Shown: in pieces, positions 47,609 to 55,620 of the stretch
Numbering within the stretch: position 1 is the first letter of the stretch
How the letters are laid out: every line of letters starts with the position of its first letter
DNA from: Prochlorococcus sp. AG-418-G18
Lineage (GTDB): Bacteria; Cyanobacteriota; Cyanobacteriia; PCC-6307; Cyanobiaceae
Direction: 5' to 3'
Length of the DNA stretch: 64,000 bases
Assembly (NCBI GenBank): GCA_003214215.1
Contig: QCLX01000002.1
Coordinates: 1-64,000, forward strand
Program-made: the position numbers and the translations under genes
Notes under the pieces: model-generated
The model's database searches: none
Told to the model about the DNA's origin: nothing
What the model saw: only the letters and a program-made list of their open reading frames with translations

Positions 47609-47762
47609 AATGAATATTATTTTTAATTAGATAATTTCTTATAGTTTTATTTCTTTTAGTTGATTCCAATTTATTTATAGAGCTTTGAAAATAATGAGAA
47701 ATAAATTTTTGGAATCATTTTTATTATTTGGAACTATTAATTTTCTAGAAAATAATTTTGTT

Positions 47763-48785
47763 ATGAATCCAAAAGAGCTAATTAATTTTTTAGAAAAGCT
47801 AATTTCAGATAATTTAAATATAAGTACTATGATTTGGGGCCCACCTGGGATTGGTAAATCAAGCATTGTTGCTTCAGCTGCCAAGAATGCAAAAATTGAT
47901 TTTATTGATTTACGTTTAAGCCAACTTGCGCCAACTGATTTAAGAGGATTACCTGTTCCAATTCATCCAAAGGATAATAATGAGCAAGGGACATCAAAGT
48001 GGTATCCTCCAGAATTTCTTCCAAGAACTGGGGAAGGAATTCTCTTTCTTGATGAATTGAATATGGCTCCTCCTGTAATGCAAGGAGTTGCACAGCAATT
48101 AATACTTGATAGGAAAATAGGAAGTTATAAAGTACCAGATGGTTGGAAGATATTATCAGCTGGAAATAGAAAAGAGGATAGGGCTTCAGTTTTTGAAATG
48201 CCTTCGCCATTAGCTAATAGATTTATTCATTTGGAAGTAGAAGCAAATTATGAAAGTTTTAAAAATTATGCAATTAGTAAAAATATTGCAGAAGAAATAA
48301 CTGCATTTTTAGCTTTTAGACCTAAGCTGCTGCATTCAATGAATATAGATCAGAAAGCTTGGCCCTCTCCTAGATCATGGGAAATTGCCAGTAATCTTTT
48401 TAAACACGATCTGCCAATTGATATTGCAGTTGGAGATGGTGCCGCCTCTGAATTTAATTCATATATAAATGTTTATAAAAAGATTCCTAATCTTGAAAAT
48501 ATATTAAAAGGAAAGGGCAAGAGTATTAGTTTTCCAAAGCAAATATCTTCTCAGTGGGCTACGACAACGGGACTTATATATAGATCAAAAAGTGCAAAAG
48601 AAGTAAAAAATGTTTTTGTTTGGTTAATAGAAAATGCAACTCCTGAATGGACACAATTATACGCTTCAGATATTGTAGAAAGCTTTAAAAGCCAAGGAAA
48701 GCTATCTGAGTTGGCAAAGGTAGTAATGAATGATGAAAGGATTATCAAATACTTTAAAGATTTTGAATCAATTTTAAATAAATAA
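47763..48785 (+). CDS. MoxR-type AAA+ ATPase
   Basis: With ATG 47763 the protein has 340 residues; an in-frame TTG at 47685 would add 26 residues that do not look like the family N-terminus. Walker A is GPPGIGKS at residues 26-33, Walker B is LFLDEL at 93-98, and SAGNRKED near 140 is sensor 1. These features and the pattern APTDLRGLPVP place it in the MoxR/AAA_5 group, chaperone-like ATPases that act with VWA proteins. The VWA gene starts 6 nt downstream, so the pair is certainly co-expressed. Confidence 0.88.
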   Translation: MNPKELINFLEKLISDNLNISTMIWGPPGIGKSSIVASAAKNAKIDFIDLRLSQLAPTDLRGLPVPIHPKDNNEQGTSKWYPPEFLPRTGEGILFLDELNMAPPVMQGVAQQLILDRKIGSYKVPDGWKILSAGNRKEDRASVFEMPSPLANRFIHLEVEANYESFKNYAISKNIAEEITAFLAFRPKLLHSMNIDQKAWPSPRSWEIASNLFKHDLPIDIAVGDGAASEFNSYINVYKKIPNLENILKGKGKSISFPKQISSQWATTTGLIYRSKSAKEVKNVFVWLIENATPEWTQLYASDIVESFKSQGKLSELAKVVMNDERIIKYFKDFESILNK

Positions 48786-48791
48786 AGACAA

Positions 48792-49955
48792 ATGGAATCC
48801 ACCAAACTTTTCGAATATATAAGTGCAACAAAAATAAGATTACGCAAGTTATCTCCTTTTTTTGCAGCATTATCTCTATATGCAGAAATTGATTTTTCTG
48901 ATGAAGTACAACTTGCAGCAACAAATGGTAAAAAGATAATCTTCAATCCGACAACTTATATTCAATTGCCTCCATCTGAAAGAGATGGCGTCTTCCTACA
49001 TGAACTATTGCATATGGCTCTTCTTCATCATTTAAGAAGAGGAGTTAGGGATCATTATATTTTTAATATTGCAGCGGATATTGTAGTAAATGGGATGATT
49101 GTAAATGAGGGTAATTTTAAAATCCCAAAATACGGAATAAGAGATGAGGATTTAGAGCATTTAAGTGTTGAGGAAGTTTATGAATTAATAATTAAAAATA
49201 AGAAAAAATATAATTTGAATTTAGTCGATTTAATTAATGATGAAAAAGATTCTGAAGATAAAGATTCTAAAGGGAAAGGTGATGATCTTAAAACTGGAAT
49301 TAGTGATTTAAATACTGAAGCTGAAATCAGAAATTATTGGAAACAAGCAATTAATGATGCGAAATTAATTACTAAAGGTTCTTCAGGACATTCTTTGCCA
49401 GAATCATTTGAAAGGAATTTTGGAGAGGTCTTAGAGCCTGAGATTGATTGGAAGACAAAGCTTTGGAATTTCTTAGTAAGAACCCCTATAGATTTTGGTG
49501 AATTTGATAGAAGACTTATATATTCAGGCTTATATTTAGAAAACCTTGAAGGTGAAAGTATTAATGTTTTTTGTTGCATAGATACAAGTGGATCTATATC
49601 AGAATATGAAATAAATAAATTTATGAGAGAGATAAAAGGAATTATTAATGCTTATCCTAATTTAAATTGCAGATTATGGTATGCCGATCATGAATGCTAT
49701 GGTCCATATAATATTGACTCTATAGAAAATGTTCCAAAGCCCAAGGGTGGAGGAGGAACAGATTTTGAACCATTCTTTAAGGACATCACTAAAAAAGAAT
49801 TTAATAATAATGAAGGTGTTTGCATTTATTTAACTGATGGATATGGTTATTTCCCTGAGAAGGAACCAGATTTACCAGTCCTTTGGGTTGTTATTCCAGG
49901 AGGAGCTGAACAGGAATATTTTCCTTTTGGTGAGATAGTAAAACTTACTAATTAG
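48792..49955 (+). CDS. DUF2201-type protein: HExxH metallopeptidase-like domain plus VWA-like domain
   Basis: Protein of 387 residues with two parts. The N-terminal domain has HELLHMALLHH at residues 70-80, a zinc peptidase-like motif. A charged linker (about 140-185) leads to a C-terminal VWA-like domain with MIDAS motif DTSGS at 264-268 and a later GGGGTDF. This is the arrangement of DUF2201 proteins, which pair with MoxR ATPases. The MIDAS metal would bind a partner protein while the ATPase remodels it. Peptidase activity in this family has not, to my knowledge, been shown. Gap to the ATPase gene is 6 nt. Confidence 0.88.
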   Translation: MESTKLFEYISATKIRLRKLSPFFAALSLYAEIDFSDEVQLAATNGKKIIFNPTTYIQLPPSERDGVFLHELLHMALLHHLRRGVRDHYIFNIAADIVVNGMIVNEGNFKIPKYGIRDEDLEHLSVEEVYELIIKNKKKYNLNLVDLINDEKDSEDKDSKGKGDDLKTGISDLNTEAEIRNYWKQAINDAKLITKGSSGHSLPESFERNFGEVLEPEIDWKTKLWNFLVRTPIDFGEFDRRLIYSGLYLENLEGESINVFCCIDTSGSISEYEINKFMREIKGIINAYPNLNCRLWYADHECYGPYNIDSIENVPKPKGGGGTDFEPFFKDITKKEFNNNEGVCIYLTDGYGYFPEKEPDLPVLWVVIPGGAEQEYFPFGEIVKLTN

Positions 49956-50015
49956 TAAAAAAAGGAATCATAAATATTTTCTCAAACTATATAAAAATAG
50001 AAATAATTTTCAAAA

Positions 50016-51011
50016 TTGGATATTAAGAGGATCGTAATTGAAAATCAAGTTGATAGGAAAAAGCAAATTGATTTTAAAAAACATATAGATGGATGTAGTA
50101 AGTTAGATTATCTTTTCACTAAATTTCTAGAATATAGAACATCTTACAGTAGATATCCAACAATAAATAAATGGAGAGAATTTGTTGTAACTTCCCTTTT
50201 AGAAAGTCTATCAGAAAATAAAAAATTGAAATTTGATATGGTTGGTATTAATAGTAATAAAAAACTTAAAGAAAACATTTACATATATCAAAAAAATAAA
50301 ATAGTTTTATATGATTTTTATTTTTCTTGTGCTTTAGATTTCTATGAAGGAAATGATATTACAATAAATTCTTTGAGTATGGAAATATGTTATGAGATGA
50401 TTTTTGAAAAAAGTTATTATGGCTTTGATATATTTTATTTACCTAGTCAAATAGAAAGAAATATTTTTAAGGTACTTTCTAGAGTTAATTATTCTAATGG
50501 ATTCGAAAATAGTATTGGACAAAATTCTATTTTGAATGAATTAGAGACTCAACTCTGCAGGACGTTAGTTAATTTTGAAAATATCGAATACAGCAATCTT
50601 TTTTCTTTGGATAAGGTATTAATTCAATTAAGTTATAAAATTTCTCCAGAAAATATTTTACATAACATAAATTATTTTAAAAAAATTATTTTTAAAGAAC
50701 AAATGCTTTTAGCTCAAAGGTTGAGCTCTAAAAATATTATTGCTAAGAAATATAATGAAATTTCAAAAATGCTTCTTAGTATATTGAATTCTAAGGAAAA
50801 GGAACTTATTAATCTTAGATATGGATTAGATAATGAGAGAAGATATACTTTATTTGATATATATCATATGAAGCAATATAAAAACTATAAATTGCTTTTA
50901 GAGGATTTAATAAGGGCATTATGGAAAATAAAGATCTGTTGGCCAAATGGAATAATATATAAATTACTTTTTTGTAGTGATGAACAATATCAAGAGGAAT
51001 CACTTTTTTAA
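50016..51011 (+). CDS. Unknown protein with a sigma-70 region 4-like C-terminus
   Basis: Protein of 331 residues starting at TTG 50016 (MDIKRIVIEN). Most of it is all-helical without recognised domains and rich in Asn, Ile, Lys and Tyr. Near residues 247-275 it reads LLSILNSKEKELINLRYGLDNERRYTLFDI, which matches the first helices of sigma region 4 (E-x3-LRYGLD-x-TL-x-I), but the DNA-reading helix is degenerate (MKQYKNYKLLLEDLIRALWKI). No region 2 is visible. Same strand as the MoxR-VWA pair and 60 nt after it, so it may belong to that unit. Confidence 0.6.
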   Translation: MDIKRIVIENQVDRKKQIDFKKHIDGCSKLDYLFTKFLEYRTSYSRYPTINKWREFVVTSLLESLSENKKLKFDMVGINSNKKLKENIYIYQKNKIVLYDFYFSCALDFYEGNDITINSLSMEICYEMIFEKSYYGFDIFYLPSQIERNIFKVLSRVNYSNGFENSIGQNSILNELETQLCRTLVNFENIEYSNLFSLDKVLIQLSYKISPENILHNINYFKKIIFKEQMLLAQRLSSKNIIAKKYNEISKMLLSILNSKEKELINLRYGLDNERRYTLFDIYHMKQYKNYKLLLEDLIRALWKIKICWPNGIIYKLLFCSDEQYQEESLF

Positions 51012-51047
51012 ATGGGAACTAAATAAATATTGAAAATTATTTTTATT

Positions 51048-51503
51048 ATGAGAATCCCAACTAAAAACTTATCAAATGGATTTATTTCTGAAATTTTAAA
51101 TTTATTTGGAGTTAAATCAAATGATATAAATAATCAAATTTCATTAGTAGAAGAAAGTTTTCTTTACAATATTTTTTATAATCAAGAATCTAAATCAATA
51201 GAATTTAGTTCATTTATATCTGTTAAAGAATTACTAGAAACTCAAAAAGATAACTTGAATTTTATCATAAAAAATCATGATCCAAGAATCAATATCTCTT
51301 TTGAGAATAGTAAGGAAAAGGAAGAAGAAATAGATATATACATCTTCTTTGATTACTCTCTTTCAAAAAAGGATTTTTTAGAAGATATTGAGATTCTAAA
51401 TCTTCATAATTTATTTAATTCACTTTTATACAAAGTAAATCATATTTGTAGGGAAATTAATATCAGGAAAAGAATTAATGAACTTAAATCATTAGATATT
51501 TAG
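51048..51503 (+). CDS. Hypothetical protein, about 151 residues
   Basis: ORF on the same strand, 36 nt after the sigma-like gene. Start chosen at ATG 51048 (MRIPTKNLSNGF); TTG 51030 would add six hydrophobic residues. It has a central acidic KEKEEEIDIYIFFDYSLSKKDFLED region and a helical C-terminus INIRKRINELKSLDI. No family recognised and strong AT bias. It is likely real because the frame is long and the strand consistent, but with no functional hint beyond its place between two sigma-like genes. Confidence 0.55.
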   Translation: MRIPTKNLSNGFISEILNLFGVKSNDINNQISLVEESFLYNIFYNQESKSIEFSSFISVKELLETQKDNLNFIIKNHDPRINISFENSKEKEEEIDIYIFFDYSLSKKDFLEDIEILNLHNLFNSLLYKVNHICREINIRKRINELKSLDI

Positions 51504-51553
51504 AATCGTCGATATATTTAATTAATTTAAAATTCAAAAATGTAATTTAAAAA

Positions 51554-52078
51554 ATGACTGAATCCAACGCTTCAAAGAAAAATCATTCAAATAAAGATGA
51601 TTTACCTTACATAAAATATTTGAATGAAGGTAATAAAAAATTCTACGAAAATGACTTCGAAGGAGCTATAAAATCCTTGAATACTGCTTTTAGACTAGGT
51701 TGCAATGATAGATATGCTTTTTGGAAAAGAGGCCTAGCTAAGAGTAAATTAGGAGATCACAAAGGTGCTCATAATGATATGGTTCAATTCGGTTTTCATC
51801 TGGAAAGTGATTATATGATTAAATTATTAAATGAAAAAATCAAAGAGAAATCTTACTTTACAGATGATTTTATTGATTTAATCTCATCATCTCTTGATGT
51901 CCAGGAACTTAAAGTAATTACAAATCGTTTTGGACTTGTAGATGGTGTATTTAGAACCCAAAGAGAAGTTGGTCAATTTTTAGGAATTACTCCTCAAAGG
52001 GTTTCTCAAATAGAATTAAAAGCAACAAAAAAAATTCAAATTGCCAAGTCTCTCGAAAATCTATTTGAAAGAAAATAA
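51554..52078 (+). CDS. TPR fused to sigma-70 region 4
   Basis: Protein of 174 residues. Residues 18-90 hold about two TPR units (YLNEGNKKFYENDFEGAIKSLNTAFRLG, AFWKRGLAKSKLGDHKGAHNDM). Residues 112-172 match sigma-70 region 4.2: VITNRFGL, then RTQREVGQFLGITPQRVSQIELKATKKI, the helix-turn-helix that reads -35 elements. Regions 1-3 are missing, so it cannot itself act as a full sigma factor; it might be an activator or a decoy binding the beta flap or -35 DNA under TPR control. Its 3' end overlaps the convergent TPR gene by 18 nt. Confidence 0.82.
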   Translation: MTESNASKKNHSNKDDLPYIKYLNEGNKKFYENDFEGAIKSLNTAFRLGCNDRYAFWKRGLAKSKLGDHKGAHNDMVQFGFHLESDYMIKLLNEKIKEKSYFTDDFIDLISSSLDVQELKVITNRFGLVDGVFRTQREVGQFLGITPQRVSQIELKATKKIQIAKSLENLFERK

Positions 52079-52465
52079 TTCGAGTAATTTTAATTGTGTT
52101 TCTAAAATGTCTTTTGCTTTACCATTTAATTTTTGAAAAAATTCATAATCAATGCAATAAAGAGTTTCCTTTATAGCGTTGTCAAAATCTTTACTAGCTT
52201 TTTCTAAATTATTAACCTTTGCAAAAGCATAACCCCTATAGAAAAGAGATTCACCTAATTCTTTAGAAGTATTAAACTTTACATTTCTTTTCCATTTAGT
52301 AACCTTATTTAATAAATTTATACTTTGAGTAAAATCATAGATTGATTCTTTGTAAAATCCTTTTTTTAGATAAAATACTCCTCTAAATTTAAAACAAATA
52401 ATTTTTTTGTAAGTTGATTTATTATTTTCAATAATTTCAGTAAGGTATTGAATATCACTAATCAT
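52061..52465 (-). CDS. Small TPR protein, 134 residues
   Basis: Protein with about three TPR-like helix pairs: FRGVFYLKKGFYKESIYDFTQSINLL, FYRGYAFAKVNNLEKASKDFDNAIKE. No catalytic motif, no membrane helix. It is the last of four minus-strand genes in order 54456 to 52061 with small gaps (16, 28, 15 nt), so a single transcript is likely. Its 3' end overlaps the TPR-sigma gene on the other strand by 18 nt. Confidence 0.75.
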   Translation of the reverse strand: MISDIQYLTEIIENNKSTYKKIICFKFRGVFYLKKGFYKESIYDFTQSINLLNKVTKWKRNVKFNTSKELGESLFYRGYAFAKVNNLEKASKDFDNAIKETLYCIDYEFFQKLNGKAKDILETQLKLLELFSFK

Positions 52466-52481
52466 TTATTTTTTCAATTAT

Positions 52482-52778
52482 CTAATTTTTGAATTTATCT
52501 ATATATTGCTTTTCTATTTTTTCTAAAATGTATGATTTCGCAAAACATGTATTACTTTTATTGAGAGCTTCTTTATAGTCTTTTATAGCAAGATGGTGAT
52601 TCCCTAAAATTGAATATATATTTCCTCTATGAAAAAAAGCATTACTTAATTTTTTACTAGTAATTATGGCTTTAGTATATTCTTGAATAGCTCCTTCAAA
52701 ATCCTCTAAGATTTTCTTTGCCCTTCCTAATCTGATAAACCTCCAATAATCTAATGGGACATTTTCTTCTTTAAACAT
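52482..52778 (-). CDS. Small TPR protein, 98 residues
   Basis: Two TPR units, RLGRAKKILEDFEGAIQEYTKAI and NAFFHRGNIYSILGNHHLAIKDYKEALNKS, make up nearly the whole protein. The start MFKEENVPLDYWRFIRLG resembles the start of the 300-residue TPR protein at 46706-47608, suggesting a shared ancestor or shared docking peptide. No other domain. Minus-strand operon with the two neighbouring TPR genes. Confidence 0.75.
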   Translation of the reverse strand: MFKEENVPLDYWRFIRLGRAKKILEDFEGAIQEYTKAIITSKKLSNAFFHRGNIYSILGNHHLAIKDYKEALNKSNTCFAKSYILEKIEKQYIDKFKN

Positions 52779-52806
52779 AATCTAATTTTTTAATTCTTTT
52801 ATTTAT

Positions 52807-53358
52807 TTAGTTCTTATTTTTTCTAGCGATTCCTAAACTGAAATCTATCAATTTTATTGATTGATTCAAATTTTGATTATTCTTTATTGGTAAAAGATTA
52901 AACAAATCTTCTTCAAAATCCATTAATTCTTTAGCATAGGATCTGAATGTGGAATAACTATAAATAGCTTTTTCAGTTTCATCCTGTAAAACAGCCCAAG
53001 AAAAAAAAATAAAATAAGGATATTCTTTCTCGCAATCAGATTTGGTCAAAAAAGTATAATCCTCACAAGATTTTTCAAAATCACCTGAAAGTGCAAATGC
53101 CAAGCTTCTAAATAGACATGTTTTATAAAGGTTATTTTTTTGTAAAAAGTAAGTCTTATCACCTGTATATGAATATATCCTTGTATCTATTTGACCATTT
53201 CTCTTAATAACTGTATTAAAATCATTAATTGCTTTTTGATAATTTTTATTTTGTAGATAAATAAATCCCCTTTGCATTAATAAAATTAAGCTATATTTAT
53301 CAGCTTTTATCTCAATAGTTAACTCTTTTATAAGAGATAAATATACAGATCTTTTCAT
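52807..53358 (-). CDS. TPR protein, 183 residues
   Basis: Contains TPR-like units, for example LLMQRGFIYLQNKNYQKAINDFNTVIKRNGQ, and a second CLFRSLAFALSGDFEKSCEDYTFL. The C-terminal 60 residues are helical and not repeat-like (FNLLPIKNNQNLNQSIKLI). No signal peptide. It follows the 360-residue orphan gene by 15 nt on the same strand and precedes the 98-residue TPR protein. Confidence 0.75.
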   Translation of the reverse strand: MKRSVYLSLIKELTIEIKADKYSLILLMQRGFIYLQNKNYQKAINDFNTVIKRNGQIDTRIYSYTGDKTYFLQKNNLYKTCLFRSLAFALSGDFEKSCEDYTFLTKSDCEKEYPYFIFFSWAVLQDETEKAIYSYSTFRSYAKELMDFEEDLFNLLPIKNNQNLNQSIKLIDFSLGIARKNKN

Positions 53359-53373
53359 AGTATTAATAATTAA

Positions 53374-54456
53374 TTAACTACTAGATTTTGATTTACTCTT
53401 TAAAAAATTTAATGCGGTATTAATAATATGCTCAATTCTTTTTAGATCAATACCCGCTAAATAAGTATCTTCATCAAAAAGAATCTTTACTGGTTTAGCT
53501 TTTCTACCATATAGATCATATTGATTTTCAGCATTTTCTTTTAGTTTTAAATTTTCTTTTTTTTGTTTTATTATCCATTCCTCAAAATTATTTTTACTTT
53601 TTTCTAAGTAATTTTTAATAGCATTTATAGTTATTTGATCATCTGAATCATTAAGAGTATTTATTTTTCTAAAAATTTCTTCAAGTAAATCCAAACTGGT
53701 AATACTTTTGAAACCATAATCATTAGTTTTTTCACCCCATTGATCTTTTTTAGTTTCTACATCTTTTATATAATTAATTAATTCCCAATTAATTTTTGCT
53801 TTTTGTTTAGGATATAAATCTTTTACTTTGAAGTATTCAATTATTTTTACGTCTATATAAGTCTTATCTTTATTTGACGGATGATCAGGTTCATATGTAT
53901 TAGATGGATCATAAAAATAAATCTCTCTATTCCCAACCTCAGCAAAATCAGTATCTATAAAAATATTTCCAAATCTAATTATCCCAGTACTAATATCGTA
54001 ATTAACAGTAAATGGTTTGGGAAACAAAGCTACTTTGTTGTAGTCTCCTAAAATAACTTCTTTAGCAGAAATACATCCAATAGATCCATGATCTACATTG
54101 TATTCATTTCCTTGGTTATCTATATAAATCCCATCACCCCAACAAGTTTTCAAGTTAGCAAATAATGATCCTTGCATTGCTCTAAAAACCCCGTTTATAT
54201 CAAACCAATATCCTTCATAAAACTCCTCAAGTCTCTCATCATGCATATCAATATTAGTTAAGTCTTTTTCGAACTCAGATAATTCTCCAATTACATATAA
54301 ACCAGGTTCAAATAATTTATTTGAGATGTCTTCAGTTAATGTATATCTAGTTGCTGGGCTACCTCCTAATGAATTAACTAAGTTTCGATAGCCCTTTATT
54401 TTATCTAAATATTCCTTAGGAGGTAATATACTATTTCTATTTTTAGAGTTAGACAT
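53374..54456 (-). CDS. Orphan protein, 360 residues, function unknown
   Basis: First gene of the four-gene minus-strand unit. Residues 1-200 appear globular and beta-rich (LFEPGLYVIGELSEFEKDL, YWFDINGVFRAMQGSLFANL, GSIGCISAKEVILGDYNKV, GIIRFGNIFIDTDFAEVGN), unlike the helical TPR neighbours. The rest is helical and charged, ending in a lysine/serine tail (KSKSKSSS). No transmembrane helix. I recognise no family. The beta-rich half with many aromatic residues could be a ligand- or protein-binding domain, and its TPR partners could form a complex with it; this is speculation from context. Confidence 0.75.
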   Translation of the reverse strand: MSNSKNRNSILPPKEYLDKIKGYRNLVNSLGGSPATRYTLTEDISNKLFEPGLYVIGELSEFEKDLTNIDMHDERLEEFYEGYWFDINGVFRAMQGSLFANLKTCWGDGIYIDNQGNEYNVDHGSIGCISAKEVILGDYNKVALFPKPFTVNYDISTGIIRFGNIFIDTDFAEVGNREIYFYDPSNTYEPDHPSNKDKTYIDVKIIEYFKVKDLYPKQKAKINWELINYIKDVETKKDQWGEKTNDYGFKSITSLDLLEEIFRKINTLNDSDDQITINAIKNYLEKSKNNFEEWIIKQKKENLKLKENAENQYDLYGRKAKPVKILFDEDTYLAGIDLKRIEHIINTALNFLKSKSKSSS

Positions 54457-54515
54457 AAAAAAATATAGACTATTTTTTTAATAGTTCTAAATCTACTTTG
54501 ATGATTCCATTAGTA

Positions 54516-55457
54516 TTAAACTTTTATCTTAAGATAAATACTAATAATATTTTTTATACCTTCTGGAATTTTGTTTAATGAATTTGGATATTTTTTTAAA
54601 CAATTTTCATCAATTGATAATGCATATTCAAAGTCATTTATAGCTTCTTCAATATTTCCATTTTTTATTCTACAAAAACCTCTAATAATATAAGCATCAA
54701 GTAGACGTTTTTCTTTAGGATATAGATTTTTAATAGCTTCGCTAAACATACTTATAGACAAGTTGTAGTTGCTTAGGTTTCTATAAATTATTCCTGCTAA
54801 AAAATAAGATTCAGGGAACTTTTCAATTAATAATGAATTATTAATATCATCTATAGCTTTCTCATAACTTCTTTTCCTTATGTAAATTAGGGCTCTTTCA
54901 CGTAATAAAAAACAAAAATCAAAATTTTCAAACCAATCATATTCTTTCTTTTTATTAATTTCAAATTTATATTTAAATAAAGAAATTGCTTTTGAACAGA
55001 AAACTAAATCCCACCTTATATTTCCTAATATTCGATAAAGAATTGCCCTCATCCAATAAATTTCTATTAAATAACTTGTAGGATTTTTAATTAAAATGTG
55101 ACCCCAAGATTTTTTAATTAAGGATTCAAATATTTTTAAAAAGTTATTTAAATCCTTAATTTTCTTTTTATTCAATTTCTTTAATCTTAAATCCTCTACT
55201 AATTCCCTTATCTGACCATGAGAAAAATTATATTCTTTCTTAAATGCGATTTTGACATAATAAATTGCATTTTCTAAATCCTTTAAAAAATAATATGTTG
55301 AGGCCAAATATATACTTGTTAAGCAATTATTATTTTTATTTCTTGTGTTTTTATTTAAAGCATTTTTAAAAGATTTTAAGGCCGATTTATAATTTGATAA
55401 TTCGAATTCCTTTTTCCCTTTGTAGAAATATGTTCTCCAAGTTACTTTTTTATTCAT
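54516..55457 (-). CDS. TPR protein, 313 residues (paralog A)
   Basis: TPR protein starting with RTYFYKGKKEFELSNYKSALKSFKNAL, with further repeats (ALIYIRKRSYEKAIDDINNSLLIEKFP, AGIIYRNLSNYNLSISMFSEAI, RGFCRIKNGNIEEAINDFEYALSIDEN) and the C-terminal IPEGIKNIISIYLKIKV. It is clearly paralogous over its full length to the next gene upstream (55621-56556), sharing for example KDLNNFLKI, SHILIKN-like and IEEAINDFE segments, yet the proteins are well diverged. A conserved non-coding element lies 46 nt upstream of the start. Confidence 0.82.
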   Translation of the reverse strand: MNKKVTWRTYFYKGKKEFELSNYKSALKSFKNALNKNTRNKNNNCLTSIYLASTYYFLKDLENAIYYVKIAFKKEYNFSHGQIRELVEDLRLKKLNKKKIKDLNNFLKIFESLIKKSWGHILIKNPTSYLIEIYWMRAILYRILGNIRWDLVFCSKAISLFKYKFEINKKKEYDWFENFDFCFLLRERALIYIRKRSYEKAIDDINNSLLIEKFPESYFLAGIIYRNLSNYNLSISMFSEAIKNLYPKEKRLLDAYIIRGFCRIKNGNIEEAINDFEYALSIDENCLKKYPNSLNKIPEGIKNIISIYLKIKV

Positions 55458-55503
55458 TAAATAATATTTACCTCTTAAAACTTAAATAGTTCTAATAAAT
55501 CAG

Positions 55504-55619
55504 AAATGATTCCTGTTCACGCTATTTCTTATGTAGGAAAAGTATTTGTGAAGTAAAGATAATAAGGACGTCCGCCTTTAGAACTCCTTTTTTTTAGTTA
55601 ATTTGTTTATGCAAAATAA
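55504..55619. repeat. Conserved non-coding element R1, upstream of paralog A
   Basis: 116-nt element about 90% identical (by eye) to R2 at 56600-56718. It contains TTCCT/AGGAA arms, the segment GTAAAGATAATAAGGACG, a TAAAG/CTTTA stem and an 8-T run on the plus strand at 55588-55595. It fills nearly all the spacer between the two paralogous TPR genes. It may be a small RNA on the plus strand ending at the T-run, or a leader for the minus-strand gene. A one-base indel relative to R2 makes a shared coding frame impossible. Confidence 0.75.
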
Positions 55620-55620
55620 T

